From Pluralibacter gergoviae ATCC 33028 = NBRC 105706 (GTDB taxonomy: Bacteria; Pseudomonadota; Gammaproteobacteria; Enterobacterales; Enterobacteriaceae), in assembly GCF_001598855.1 (NCBI RefSeq), contig NZ_BCZS01000012.1, forward strand, positions 1 to 64,000: a stretch of DNA of 64,000 nucleotides, written 5' to 3'. The position numbers and the translations under genes were made by a program. Below are positions 19,178 through 28,516 of the stretch, one piece after another (positions within the stretch are counted from its first letter, which is position 1; each line of letters opens with the position of its first letter). Under the pieces are notes generated by a model that was not told the origin of the DNA, made no database searches, and saw only the letters and a program-made list of their open reading frames with translations.

Positions 19178-20626
19178 ATGCAACTCGACGACACCACTCT
19201 CTTTCGCCAGCAGGCGCTGATCGACGGCCGCTGGCGCGATGCCGCCGGCGGCGAGGTCATCTCCGTGACCAACCCAGCCAACGGCGAGAAGCTCGGCAGC
19301 GTGCCCAAAATGGGCGCCGATGAGACCCGCGAGGCCATCGAAGCCGCCAACCGCGCCCTGCCCGCCTGGCGCGCGCTGACCGCCAAAGAGCGCGCCAATA
19401 TCCTGCGCCGCTGGTTCAACCTGATCGTTGAACACCAGGACGATCTGGCGCGGATGATGACCCAGGAGCAGGGCAAGACGCTGACGGAAGCCAAGGGCGA
19501 GATTAACTACGCCGCCTCCTTTATTGAGTGGTTTGCTGAAGAGGCCAAGCGCGTCTACGGCGATACCATTCCCGGCCACCAGGCGGATAAGCGCCTGATC
19601 GTCATCAAGCAGCCCATCGGCGTCACCGCCGCCATCACGCCGTGGAACTTCCCGGCGGCGATGATCACCCGCAAGGCCGGTCCTGCGCTGGCCGCCGGCT
19701 GCACCATGGTGCTCAAGCCCGCCAGCCAGACGCCGTTCTCGGCGCTGGCGCTGGCGGAGCTGGCGAATCGCGCAGGCGTTCCGGCGGGCGTGTTCAACGT
19801 CGTCACCGGCTCCGCCAGCGATGTGGGCGGCGAGCTGACCGGCAACCCGCTGGTGCGCAAGCTCTCCTTCACCGGCTCCACCGAGATTGGCCGCCAGCTG
19901 ATGGAGCAGTGCGCAAAGGACATCAAAAAAGTCTCCCTGGAGCTGGGCGGCAACGCGCCGTTTATCGTGTTTGACGACGCCGACCTGGATAAGGCCGTGG
20001 AAGGCGCGCTGGCCTCCAAGTTCCGCAACGCCGGACAGACCTGCGTCTGCGCCAACCGCCTGTACGTCCAGGACGGCGTCTACGACCGCTTTGCCGAAAA
20101 GCTCAAGCAGGCGGTTGAGAAGCTGCACATCGGCGACGGTATGCAGCCGGGCGTCACCACCGGGCCGATGATCGACGAGAAGGCAGTGGCGAAAGTGGAA
20201 GAGCACATCGCCGACGCGCTGGAAAAAGGCGGGCGCATTATCACCGGCGGTAAGCCGCACGAACTCGGCGGCAACTTCTTCCAGCCGACCATCATGGTGG
20301 ACGTGCCGAAGAGCGCCAAAGTCGCCAAAGAGGAGACCTTCGGCCCGCTGGCGCCGCTGTTCCGCTTTAAAGATGAAGAGGACGTTATCGCCCAGGCCAA
20401 CGACACCGAGTTCGGCCTCGCCGCCTACTTCTACGCCCGCGATCTGAGCCGCGTGTTCCGCGTCGGCGAAGCGCTGGAGTACGGCATCGTCGGCATCAAT
20501 ACCGGCATTATCTCTAACGAAGTGGCGCCGTTCGGCGGCATTAAAGCCTCCGGCCTTGGCCGCGAAGGCTCGAAGTACGGCATCGAAGACTATTTAGAAA
20601 TCAAATATATGTGTATCGGCCTTTAA
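19178..20626 (+). CDS. gabD: GabD, NADP-dependent succinate/glutarate semialdehyde dehydrogenase
   Basis: 482 aa, identical in length to E. coli GabD. The aldehyde dehydrogenase active site is present: catalytic Cys in GQTCVCANR (about 288) and the general-base Glu in SLELGGNAPF (about 254). It oxidises succinate semialdehyde (GABA route) and glutarate semialdehyde (lysine route). AAAGGA stands before the ATG; gabT follows after 13 bp. Confidence 0.97.
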   Translation: MQLDDTTLFRQQALIDGRWRDAAGGEVISVTNPANGEKLGSVPKMGADETREAIEAANRALPAWRALTAKERANILRRWFNLIVEHQDDLARMMTQEQGKTLTEAKGEINYAASFIEWFAEEAKRVYGDTIPGHQADKRLIVIKQPIGVTAAITPWNFPAAMITRKAGPALAAGCTMVLKPASQTPFSALALAELANRAGVPAGVFNVVTGSASDVGGELTGNPLVRKLSFTGSTEIGRQLMEQCAKDIKKVSLELGGNAPFIVFDDADLDKAVEGALASKFRNAGQTCVCANRLYVQDGVYDRFAEKLKQAVEKLHIGDGMQPGVTTGPMIDEKAVAKVEEHIADALEKGGRIITGGKPHELGGNFFQPTIMVDVPKSAKVAKEETFGPLAPLFRFKDEEDVIAQANDTEFGLAAYFYARDLSRVFRVGEALEYGIVGINTGIISNEVAPFGGIKASGLGREGSKYGIEDYLEIKYMCIGL

Positions 20627-20639
20627 CGGAGAGCCTCTG

Positions 20640-21923
20640 ATGAGCAGCAATAAAGAACTTATGCAGCGTCGCGAAAGCGCCATTCCCCGCGGCGTGGGCC
20701 AGATCCACCCGATCTTTGCCGATCGCGCCGAAAACTGCCGCGTCTGGGACGTCGAGGGCCGCGAGTTCCTCGACTTCGCGGGCGGTATTGCGGTACTGAA
20801 CACCGGCCACCTGCATCCGGAAGTGGTCTCGGCGGTGGAAGCGCAGCTGAAGAAGCTGTCCCACACCTGCTTCCAGGTGCTGGCCTACGAGCCGTACCTG
20901 GAAGTGTGCGAAATCATGAACCAGAAGGTGCCGGGCGACTTCGCCAAGAAGACCCTGCTGGTGACCACCGGCTCCGAGGCGGTAGAGAACGCGGTGAAGA
21001 TCGCCCGCGCCGCCACCAAACGCACCGGGGTTATCGCCTTCAGCGGCGCCTACCACGGCCGCACCCACTACACGCTGTCGCTGACCGGCAAGGTAAACCC
21101 GTACTCCGCCGGCATGGGCCTGATGCCGGGTCACGTATACCGCGCGCTCTATCCCTGCCCGCTGCACGGCATCAGCGAAGATGACGCCATCGCCAGCATC
21201 AACCGCATCTTTAAAAACGATGCCGCGCCGGAAGACGTCGCCGCCATCATTATTGAGCCGGTGCAGGGCGAAGGCGGCTTCTACGCCGCGACCCCCGCCT
21301 TTATGCAGCGCCTGCGCGCCCTGTGCGACGAGCACGGCATCATGCTGATTGCCGACGAAGTGCAGAGCGGCGCCGGCCGTACCGGCACCCTGTTTGCCAT
21401 GGAGCAGATGGGCGTTGCGCCGGACATCACCACCTTCGCCAAATCCATCGCCGGCGGCTTCCCGCTGGCGGGCGTCACCGGGCGCGCGGAAGTGATGGAC
21501 GCCATTGCGCCGGGCGGCCTCGGCGGCACCTACGCCGGCAGTCCGATCGCCTGCGCCGCCGCGCTGGCGGTGCTGAAAACCTTCGAACAGGAGAACCTGC
21601 TGGCGAAAGCGAACGCGCTGGGGCAGTCTCTGCGCGACGGCCTGCTGGCGATCGCCGAGAAGCATCCGGAAATCGGCGACGTGCGCGGCCTGGGGGCTAT
21701 GATCGCCGTGGAGCTGTTTGAAGAGGGCGACCATGAGAAGCCGAACGCGAAGCTGACCGCCGAGGTAGTGGCCCGCGCCCGCGATAAGGGGCTGATCCTG
21801 CTCTCCTGCGGGCCGTACTACAACGTACTGCGCATCCTGGTGCCGCTGACGGTGGAAGAGGCGCAGGTGAAGCAGGGCCTGGCAATTATCGCCGAGTGCT
21901 TTGATGAGGCGAAAAAAGGCTAA
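20640..21923 (+). CDS. gabT: GabT, 4-aminobutyrate/5-aminovalerate aminotransferase
   Basis: 427 aa class-III PLP aminotransferase. The PLP lysine is in TFAKSIAGGFPLAG (about residue 268), preceded by LIADEVQSGAGRTG. It transfers the amino group of GABA or 5-aminovalerate to 2-oxoglutarate, producing the semialdehyde substrates of GabD. Ribosome site GGAGAG is 9 nt before the ATG. It is followed by a 129-bp gap before gabP. Confidence 0.97.
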   Translation: MSSNKELMQRRESAIPRGVGQIHPIFADRAENCRVWDVEGREFLDFAGGIAVLNTGHLHPEVVSAVEAQLKKLSHTCFQVLAYEPYLEVCEIMNQKVPGDFAKKTLLVTTGSEAVENAVKIARAATKRTGVIAFSGAYHGRTHYTLSLTGKVNPYSAGMGLMPGHVYRALYPCPLHGISEDDAIASINRIFKNDAAPEDVAAIIIEPVQGEGGFYAATPAFMQRLRALCDEHGIMLIADEVQSGAGRTGTLFAMEQMGVAPDITTFAKSIAGGFPLAGVTGRAEVMDAIAPGGLGGTYAGSPIACAAALAVLKTFEQENLLAKANALGQSLRDGLLAIAEKHPEIGDVRGLGAMIAVELFEEGDHEKPNAKLTAEVVARARDKGLILLSCGPYYNVLRILVPLTVEEAQVKQGLAIIAECFDEAKKG

Positions 21924-22052
21924 CGCAGTGCAGGAAGTCCTTCGTTGCTAACGGAATGATGACGATAGAGTAAAAAAACAATAATACGCGTGCCCGGACG
22001 CGGGAAAGTCCTGGCGCTCTCCCAAGTGTTACGCTTTCGAGAGGTTTTTAAA

Positions 22053-23453
22053 ATGGGGCAACTGTCGCAATCGGATAAATTGGGTGGTGGGCTGAAATCG
22101 CGCCACGTCACCATGCTCTCCATCGCCGGCGTCATCGGCGCCAGTCTGTTTGTCGGTTCCAGCGTCGCCATCGCCGAAGCGGGCCCGGCGGTGCTGCTCT
22201 CCTACCTGTTCGCCGGGCTGCTGGTGGTCATGATCATGCGTATGCTGGGCGAAATGGCCGTCGCCACGCCGGATACCGGCTCTTTCTCTACCTACGCCGA
22301 CAAGGCGATTGGCCGCTGGGCGGGCTATACCATCGGCTGGCTCTACTGGTGGTTCTGGGTGCTGGTGATCCCGCTGGAGGCCAACATTGCCGCGATCATC
22401 CTTAACTCGTGGACCCCCGGCGTGCCGGTGTGGCTGTTCTCATTGCTCATTACCCTGGCGCTCACCGGCAGCAACCTGCTGAGCGTGAAAAACTACGGCG
22501 AATTCGAATTCTGGCTGGCGCTGTGCAAGGTGATTGCCATCGTCGCCTTTATTGCGCTGGGCGCCATCGCCATCAGCGGCTTTTATCCCTACGCCGAGGT
22601 GGGCGGCATCTCGCGGCTGTGGGACCAGGGCGGCTTTATGCCCAACGGCTTCGGCGCGGTGCTGAGCGCGATGCTGATCACCATGTTCTCGTTTATGGGC
22701 GCCGAGATTGTCACTATCGCCGCCGCCGAGTCCGATACGCCGGACAAGCACATTCAGCGGGCGACCAATTCAGTTATCTGGCGCATCTCCATCTTCTACC
22801 TGTGCTCAATTTTCGTAGTAGTGGCGCTGATCCCGTGGAACACGCCGGGCCTGAAGAGCGTGGGCTCCTACCGCTCGGTGCTGGAGCTACTGAATATTCC
22901 CTACGCGAAGCTGATTATGGACGGCGTGATCCTGCTGTCGGTTACCAGCTGCCTCAACTCGGCGCTGTATACCGCCTCCAGGATGCTCTACTCCCTGAGC
23001 CGCCGCGGCGATGCCCCGGCCATTATGGGGAAAACCAACCGCAGTAAGACTCCCTACGTGGCGGTGCTGCTCTCCACCGGCGCGGCGTTCCTGACGGTGA
23101 TCGTCAACTACTACGCCCCGGCAAAGGTGTTTAAGTTTCTGATCGACAGCTCCGGCGCCATCGCCCTGCTGGTCTATCTGGTGATCGCCGTTTCCCAGCT
23201 GCGGATGCGCAAAATTCTGCGGGCGCAGGGCGGCGAAATTAAGCTGCGGATGTGGCTCTATCCGTGGCTGACCTGGACGGTTATCGCCTTTATCTGCTTC
23301 GTGCTGGTGGTGATGCTGTTCCGCCCGGCGCAGCAGCTGGAGGTTATCTCTACAGGCCTGCTGACGCTGGCAATTATCTGTACGGTGCCTATTATGGCAC
23401 GCTGGAAAAAGCTGCTAGAGTGGCAAAAATATCCGCTGCAGAACACGCAGTAA
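22053..23453 (+). CDS. gabP: GabP, GABA permease
   Basis: 466 aa APC-family amino-acid/proton symporter with twelve membrane segments. The ATG at 22053 follows GAGG and matches the E. coli N-terminus (GGGLKSRHVTMLSIAGVIG); an in-frame start at 21990 would add 21 unlikely residues. It imports GABA, the substrate of GabT. The central amphipathic segment (SRMLYSLSRRGDAP) of the family is intact. Confidence 0.96.
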   Translation: MGQLSQSDKLGGGLKSRHVTMLSIAGVIGASLFVGSSVAIAEAGPAVLLSYLFAGLLVVMIMRMLGEMAVATPDTGSFSTYADKAIGRWAGYTIGWLYWWFWVLVIPLEANIAAIILNSWTPGVPVWLFSLLITLALTGSNLLSVKNYGEFEFWLALCKVIAIVAFIALGAIAISGFYPYAEVGGISRLWDQGGFMPNGFGAVLSAMLITMFSFMGAEIVTIAAAESDTPDKHIQRATNSVIWRISIFYLCSIFVVVALIPWNTPGLKSVGSYRSVLELLNIPYAKLIMDGVILLSVTSCLNSALYTASRMLYSLSRRGDAPAIMGKTNRSKTPYVAVLLSTGAAFLTVIVNYYAPAKVFKFLIDSSGAIALLVYLVIAVSQLRMRKILRAQGGEIKLRMWLYPWLTWTVIAFICFVLVVMLFRPAQQLEVISTGLLTLAIICTVPIMARWKKLLEWQKYPLQNTQ

Positions 23454-23474
23454 GGCACTTTTCGGGAGCAAACA

Positions 23475-24167
23475 TTGACCATGACCGCCACGGCGCAACC
23501 GACGTCCCTCGACGGCTATCGCTGGCTGAAGAACGATATCATACGCGGCGTTTATCAGCCGGATGAGAAGCTGCGCATGAGCCTGCTGACCTCCCGCTAT
23601 CAGCTGGGCGTCGGGCCGCTGCGCGAAGCGCTCTCCCAGCTGGTGGCAGAGCAGCTGGTAACGGTGGTCAATCAGAAGGGCTACCGGGTGGCGCCGATGT
23701 CCGGCCAGGAGCTGCTGGATATCTTCGACGCCCGCGCCAATACCGAGGCGATGCTGGTTGAGCTGGCGATTGCCCGGGGCGACGACGCCTGGGAGGCGGA
23801 GATCCTCGCCCGCGCCCACATGCTCGCCAAGCTGGAGGCGGTGGACGCCAGCGAACAGCTGCTCGACGAGTGGGATCAGCGCCATCAGGCCTTCCATACC
23901 GCAATTGTCGCGGGCTGCGGCTCGCGCTACCTGCTGCAGATGCGCGAGCGGCTGTTCGACCTCGCCGCCCGCTATCGCTTCATCTGGCTGCGCAAGACCG
24001 TGCTGTCGGTGGAAATGCTGGAGGATAAGCACGATCAGCACCAGACGCTGGTGGAGGCCATTCTGGCCCGCGATGCCGCCCGCGCCAGCGAGCTGATGCG
24101 CCAGCACCTGCTGACGCCGATCCCGATTATTCAGCAGGCGATGGAGAGTTTGCCGGCGGCGGAATAA
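23475..24167 (+). CDS. glaR: GlaR (CsiR), GntR/FadR-type repressor of the gla-gab operon
   Basis: About 230 aa: N-terminal winged helix (residues 12-75; the conserved GVGPLREALSQLVAEQLV) and a C-terminal FCD effector domain with metal-site His residues. In E. coli this repressor senses glutarate and represses glaH. Start: a GGGAG at 23464-23468 favours the TTG at 23475 (6-nt spacing) over the ATG at 23481 (12 nt). It ends the operon, 21 bp after gabP. Confidence 0.94.
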   Translation: MTMTATAQPTSLDGYRWLKNDIIRGVYQPDEKLRMSLLTSRYQLGVGPLREALSQLVAEQLVTVVNQKGYRVAPMSGQELLDIFDARANTEAMLVELAIARGDDAWEAEILARAHMLAKLEAVDASEQLLDEWDQRHQAFHTAIVAGCGSRYLLQMRERLFDLAARYRFIWLRKTVLSVEMLEDKHDQHQTLVEAILARDAARASELMRQHLLTPIPIIQQAMESLPAAE

Positions 24168-24200
24168 GGGCGCTTTGTGCAAAAACCCGCCAGAAGACTT

Positions 24201-24240
24201 GTTAACAGGTCTCCAGTGGATATACTGGAAACCTGTTAAC
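24201..24240 (+). promoter_or_regulatory. 40-bp near-perfect palindromic operator of the StbDE-type module
   Basis: Two 17-bp arms (24201-24217 and 24224-24240; GTTAACAGGT at one end and ACCTGTTAAC at the other) match at 16 of 17 positions around a 6-bp centre. It lies 17 bp upstream of the antitoxin ATG and is placed like the autoregulatory operators of Phd/YefM-type toxin-antitoxin modules. Confidence 0.7.
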
Positions 24241-24257
24241 TGGTCATGAGGTAGAGT

Positions 24258-24509
24258 ATGCCAAGCATTATATTAAGTGAAACCACCGCCAGCGTCAGCG
24301 AGCTGAAAAGTAATCCGATGGCGACAGTCAGCGCAGGCGAAGGCTTTCCCGTCGCGATTCTCAACCGCAATAAGCCGGCTTTTTACTGCATTCCCGCAGA
24401 GTTATACGAGCGCATACTCGATGCGCTTGACGACCAGGAACTGGTCAGGCTGGTCAATGAGCGCAAAGACCAGAAGCTGGTCGATGTGGATCTGGATAGC
24501 CTGCTATGA
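24258..24509 (+). CDS. Type II antitoxin, Phd/YefM (StbD-like)
   Basis: 83 aa. The N-terminal part (residues 1-50) has the Phd/YefM DNA-binding fold pattern (ASVSELKSNPMATV, then VAILNRNKPAFYCIP), closest from memory to plasmid StbD antitoxins. The acidic C-terminal tail (LVDVDLDSLL) is the expected toxin-neutralising segment. Gene order antitoxin-toxin with a 4-bp overlap, and an operator-like palindrome just upstream, support autoregulated expression. Confidence 0.88.
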   Translation: MPSIILSETTASVSELKSNPMATVSAGEGFPVAILNRNKPAFYCIPAELYERILDALDDQELVRLVNERKDQKLVDVDLDSLL

Positions 24510-24793
24510 GCTACAGGATTAAGTTCAGGGAGGATGCCCTGAAAGAATGGAATCGACTGGATAAGGTAATCCAACAGCAATTTGCCAAAAAACTTAAAAA
24601 GTGCAGTGAGGACCCGCATATTCCTGCGGCAAAACTTCGTGGAATGCCTAATTGCTACAAAATCAAGCTGCGCTCTGCCGGTTTCCGGCTGGTGTATCAG
24701 GTCATTGATGATGCGCTGATCGTTGCAGTAGTCGCCGTAGGTAAAAGAGAGCGCGAGGATGTATATGCGCGAGCAGGCGACAGAATCAGGTAA
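24506..24793 (+). CDS. Type II toxin, RelE/ParE superfamily (StbE-like)
   Basis: 95 aa RelE-fold protein (FREDALKEWNRLD, KLRGMPNCYKIKLRSAGFRLVYQV, VAVGKRERE). The Arg/Lys-rich strand-loop elements used by RelE-type mRNA interferases are present. ATGA overlap with the antitoxin. No truncation is visible, so the pair looks functional. Closest from memory to StbE of plasmid stability modules. Confidence 0.88.
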   Translation: MSYRIKFREDALKEWNRLDKVIQQQFAKKLKKCSEDPHIPAAKLRGMPNCYKIKLRSAGFRLVYQVIDDALIVAVVAVGKREREDVYARAGDRIR

Positions 24794-24883
24794 ATAAAGC
24801 AGGGTCAGTGCAATGTACTATCACGCGGCCGGGACGGCCCAATACGCATTTCCCGCCGCGAATAAAAGCGTTGTATCAGAGTC

Positions 24884-25819
24884 TCAGTGGCGGATCTGCG
24901 CCAGGTCCTCAGCGGTCAGACCGGTCATTCTCATTACAGAATCGCGATCGATACCGTTGGCCAGCATGGCGCGCGCGACTTCAAGCTTGCCTTCATTGCG
25001 CCCTTTTTCAATACCGCGCTGCTCGCCCAATTGGAGACCTTTTTCGAGGCCTTTCTCGAGACCTTTTTGTTCAAGCTGTTGTGCGATCGTCATCAGTTCA
25101 TCCTCATGTTGCGGTACCCGCAGGGCCAGTTCGCGAACAAATGCCTGAGCATCCGCCGATTCACCAGCCTCGATAATATAGTGTATCAGCGAAACCACCA
25201 TTGGCGAAGAGAGATAGCCGGCAAGCAGAAGCGTGGATAATCTGTCCGTTAGCTCTGCCAGATCGCGCTGGCGAATATGTTTTTGCAGCAGGGTCAGAGC
25301 GGCCATGCTGCGATGCCCCATGATCTCGTCATCGGGAATAACCGTGATGTCCACCAGCGGAAAATCACCGGCATACAGTTTCCCCGCCAGGGCCGGATCA
25401 TCAAATTCCTGCAACCAGTTGGTTGAATATGGGTAAGGACTACGCTTACCGGAATAGAACAGCACCGGAATGACCAGCGGCAGCTTTTTGTGGCCGGCGT
25501 CGAGGTGGCGCTGCATGGCGGCAACGGCGTAGCGGATAAGGCGAAACGCCATGTGTTTATCCGCACTGGATTGATGTTCGATAAGCACGTACACATAGCC
25601 GTCGCCACCGGCGGTGGTTTTCAGGCTGTAGAGCACGTCGCTGAAATACTGGCGCAGATTATCCTCAACGAAGGAGCCGGACTCCAGTTTTAGCGTACTG
25701 AGGTTACAGATGGCCCTCAGCTCTGCCGGCAAGTGGATATCCATGAAGTCGCGGGCAATCCCGGGTTGCGTCAGAAATTGCCGGAATGTCGCATCGTGGG
25801 GCTGTGGCTGTTTTTTCAT
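24884..25819 (-). CDS. Rpn-family recombination-promoting nuclease (PD-(D/E)XK)
   Basis: 311 aa from the ATG at 25819 (MKKQPQPHDATFRQFL), the family's standard N-terminus; the open frame upstream to 26068 is not homologous. The nuclease core has the D...IEHQS signature (FSDVLYSLK...VYVLIEHQSSADKHM). Near the C-terminus a Lys/Glu/Gly repeat (EKGLEKGLEKG, about residues 255-270) leads to a small helical end domain. E. coli RpnA-E are DNA endonucleases that stimulate RecA-independent recombination. It stands alone and converges on the toxin gene. Confidence 0.9.
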   Translation of the reverse strand: MKKQPQPHDATFRQFLTQPGIARDFMDIHLPAELRAICNLSTLKLESGSFVEDNLRQYFSDVLYSLKTTAGGDGYVYVLIEHQSSADKHMAFRLIRYAVAAMQRHLDAGHKKLPLVIPVLFYSGKRSPYPYSTNWLQEFDDPALAGKLYAGDFPLVDITVIPDDEIMGHRSMAALTLLQKHIRQRDLAELTDRLSTLLLAGYLSSPMVVSLIHYIIEAGESADAQAFVRELALRVPQHEDELMTIAQQLEQKGLEKGLEKGLQLGEQRGIEKGRNEGKLEVARAMLANGIDRDSVMRMTGLTAEDLAQIRH

Positions 25820-25974
25820 CCTTGATTCATCTCCCGTCTCCTTACTGTTGGCTACTCTGAGCCAGCTCCTGTCAGCCTCTCTGCTGAGTCCTGCACCTTG
25901 CGGGTAGCACCCGACGCTCAATGCTAACATGTTTACTTTTTGAACGCACCGCGCCCGCCGCCCTGCCTTCGACA

Positions 25975-25988
25975 CGTCAAAACTGACG
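25975..25988 (+). promoter_or_regulatory. Candidate FhlA upstream activating site for fdhF
   Basis: CGTCA-AAAC-TGACG is a perfect 5-bp inverted repeat about 90-103 bp upstream of the predicted fdhF transcription start, the distance range of the FhlA sites at E. coli fdhF. A second related motif (CGTCGTCATT) follows at about 26000. The FhlA consensus is loose, so this is tentative. Confidence 0.4.
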
Positions 25989-26051
25989 AAAATCCCCTCG
26001 TCGTCATTGCGATCCCTCTTCCAGGCCCCCATATACCCACACAAATAAAAA

Positions 26052-26067
26052 TGGCATAGAACCTGCA
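26052..26067 (+). promoter_or_regulatory. Sigma-54 (-24/-12) promoter of fdhF
   Basis: TGGCATAGAACCTGCA has the GG and GC doublets exactly 10 bp apart (26053-54 and 26065-66) as required for RpoN promoters, 49 bp before the fdhF ATG. E. coli fdhF is sigma-54 dependent and FhlA-activated by formate. Confidence 0.8.
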
Positions 26068-26116
26068 TACCAGTGCGCTGAGTGCATTTATGCCATCAAT
26101 TAACGGAGCACAACCG

Positions 26117-28264
26117 ATGAAAAAAGTCGTCACGGTTTGCCCTTACTGCGCATCGGGCTGCAAGATAAACCTGGTGGTGGATAACGGCAAAGTCGTCAAG
26201 GCGGAGGCGGCGCAGGGGAAAACCAACCAGGGAACCCTGTGCCTGAAAGGCTACTACGGCTGGGACTTTATTAACGATACCCAGATCCTCACCCCGCGCC
26301 TGAAAACCCCGATGATCCGCCGCGAGCGCGGCGGCAAGCTGGAGTCCGTCTCCTGGGATGAAGCCCTGGACTACGTGGCGACCCGCCTGAGCGCCATTAA
26401 AGCTAAGTACGGCCCGGATGCTATCCAGACCACCGGCTCGTCGCGCGGCACCGGTAACGAAACCAACTACATCATGCAGAAATTTGCGCGCGCCGTTATT
26501 GGTACCAATAACGTCGACTGCTGCGCACGCGTCTGACACGGCCCTTCGGTTGCAGGTCTGCACCAATCGGTCGGTAACGGCGCCATGAGTAATGCCATTA
26601 ACGAGATCGATAACACCGATCTTGTGTTCATCTTTGGCTACAACCCGGCGGATTCTCACCCAATCGTGGCGAATCACGTCATTAATGCGAAACGCAACGG
26701 CGCGAAAATCATCGTCTGCGATCCGCGCAAAATTGAAACCGCGCGCATTGCCGACATGCACGTGGCGCTGAAGAACGGGTCAAACATCGCGCTGCTCAAC
26801 GCGCTCGGCCACGTGATTATCGAAGAGAACCTCTACGACCAGGCGTTCGTCGCCAGCCGTACCGAAGGCTTCGAAGAGTATCGCAAAATTGTCGAAGGCT
26901 ATACGCCTGAGTCAGTGGAAGCGATAACCGGCGTCAGCGCCCAGCAGATCCGCCAGTGCGCGCGGATGTATGCCGGGGCGAAATCGGCCGCTATCCTGTG
27001 GGGTATGGGCGTCACCCAGTTCTACCAGGGCGTGGAAACCGTACGTTCACTCACCAGCCTCGCCATGCTGACCGGCAATCTCGGCAAGCCGGGCGTCGGC
27101 GTTAACCCGGTACGCGGCCAGAACAACGTTCAGGGCGCCTGCGATATGGGCGCGCTGCCGGACACTTATCCGGGCTATCAGTACGTTAAGTTCCCGGAAC
27201 ACCGCGAGAAATTCGCCAAAGCCTGGGGCGTTGACAGCCTGCCGGAGCATACCGGCTACCGCATCAGCGAGCTGCCGCACCGCGTGGCCCACGGCGAAGT
27301 GCGCGCCGCGTACATTATGGGCGAAGATCCGCTGCAGACCGACGCCGAACTCTCCGCCGTGCGTAAGGCCTTCGAGGAGCTGGAGCTGGTCATCGTGCAG
27401 GATATCTTTATGACCAAGACCGCCGCCGCGGCGGACGTCATCCTGCCGTCCACCTCCTGGGGCGAGCATGAAGGGGTCTATACCGCAGCGGACCGCGGCT
27501 TCCAGCGCTTCTTTAAGGCGGTTGAGCCGAAGTGGGACCTGAAAACCGACTGGCAGATCATCAGCGAGATCGCCACCCGGATGGGATACCCGATGCACTA
27601 CGACAACACCCAACAGATCTGGGATGAGCTGCGCCACCTGTGCCCGGACTTCCTCGGGGCGACCTACGAGAAAATGGGCGAACTGGGCTACATCCAGTGG
27701 CCGTGTCGGGATGAGTCGGAGGCAGATCAGGGGACCTCATACCTGTTTAAAGAGAAGTTCGATACGCCGAATGGCCTGGCGCAGTTCTACACCTGCGACT
27801 GGGTAGCGCCCATCGACAAGCTCACCGACGAGTATCCGATGGTGCTCTCCACGGTGCGCGAAGTGGGCCACTACTCCTGCCGCTCGATGACCGGCAACTG
27901 CGCGGCGCTGGCGGCGCTGGCGGACGAACCGGGCTATGCGCAGATCAATAGCGATGACGCGGCGCGTCTGGGCATTGAAGATGAGGCGCTGGTGTGGGTC
28001 AACTCGCGCAAAGGCAAGGTCATCACCCGGGCGAAGGTCAGCAGCCGTCCTAACAAAGGTGCGGTGTATATGACCTACCAGTGGTGGATTGGCGCCTGTA
28101 ACGAGCTGGTCTCAGAGAACCTCAGTCCGATAACCAAAACGCCGGAGTATAAGTACTGCGCGGTCAACGTTGAGCGGATTGCCGATCAGCGCGCGGCGGA
28201 ACAGTACGTGATCGACGAGTACAACAAGCTGAAAGCCCGCCTGCGCGAAAGCGCGGTAGGTTAA
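26117..28264 (+). CDS. fdhF: FdhF, selenocysteine formate dehydrogenase H (read through UGA)
   Basis: 715 aa including selenocysteine, the E. coli length. The in-frame TGA at 26534-26536 is codon 140 (DCCARV-U-HGPS), the known Sec140 site, with His141 next to it. The N-terminal 4Fe-4S ligands are C8, C11, C15 and C42. The enzyme oxidises formate in the formate hydrogenlyase complex using Mo-bis-MGD. A naive translation would split the gene at 26536. It requires selA, selB and selC elsewhere in the genome; hyc genes are not in this window. Confidence 0.98.
26534..26575 (+). promoter_or_regulatory. Bacterial SECIS element in fdhF
   Basis: The bases from the UGA onwards are almost identical to the E. 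coli fdhF SECIS, with the apical stem arms GGTTGCAG/CTGCACC around a GTCTG-type loop (GGTCT). SelB with Sec-tRNA binds this hairpin to decode the UGA. Confidence 0.85.
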
Positions 28265-28265
28265 G

Positions 28266-28420
28266 GTTCGGCGGCGCTGCGCTTGCGCGGGCCTACGGTT
28301 GGCAAGAGCATATCCATCCGTAGGCCGGGTCAGGCGCAGCAGCCATCCGGCACACAAGCGGCTCCCTCTCCGCTCTGCCTGTAGCCCGGCGGCGCTGTAC
28401 TTGCACGGGCCTACGGTAAG
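28266..28420. repeat. BIME/REP palindromic repeat cluster after fdhF
   Basis: Two direct units of 31 bp (28269-28299 and 28387-28417; each begins CGGCGGCGCTG and ends GGGCCTACGGT) flank an inverted REP-like unit (28320-28351, starting GTAGGCCGGGTCAGGCGCAG). Such REP clusters are common in intergenic regions of enterics and stabilise upstream mRNA or bind gyrase or IHF. Confidence 0.75.
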
Positions 28421-28516
28421 GTAGAGCAAATCCACCTTACCTACCCATTCCCGCCGTTTTCTTCTTTTTCGCCTCCCTTTATACTGCGCGCCATGTTCAT
28501 TGCTGATAATAACCAA

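Noticed and set aside
26534-26536. Premature stop in fdhF
   Set aside because: It is the conserved selenocysteine codon followed by a SECIS, not a nonsense mutation.
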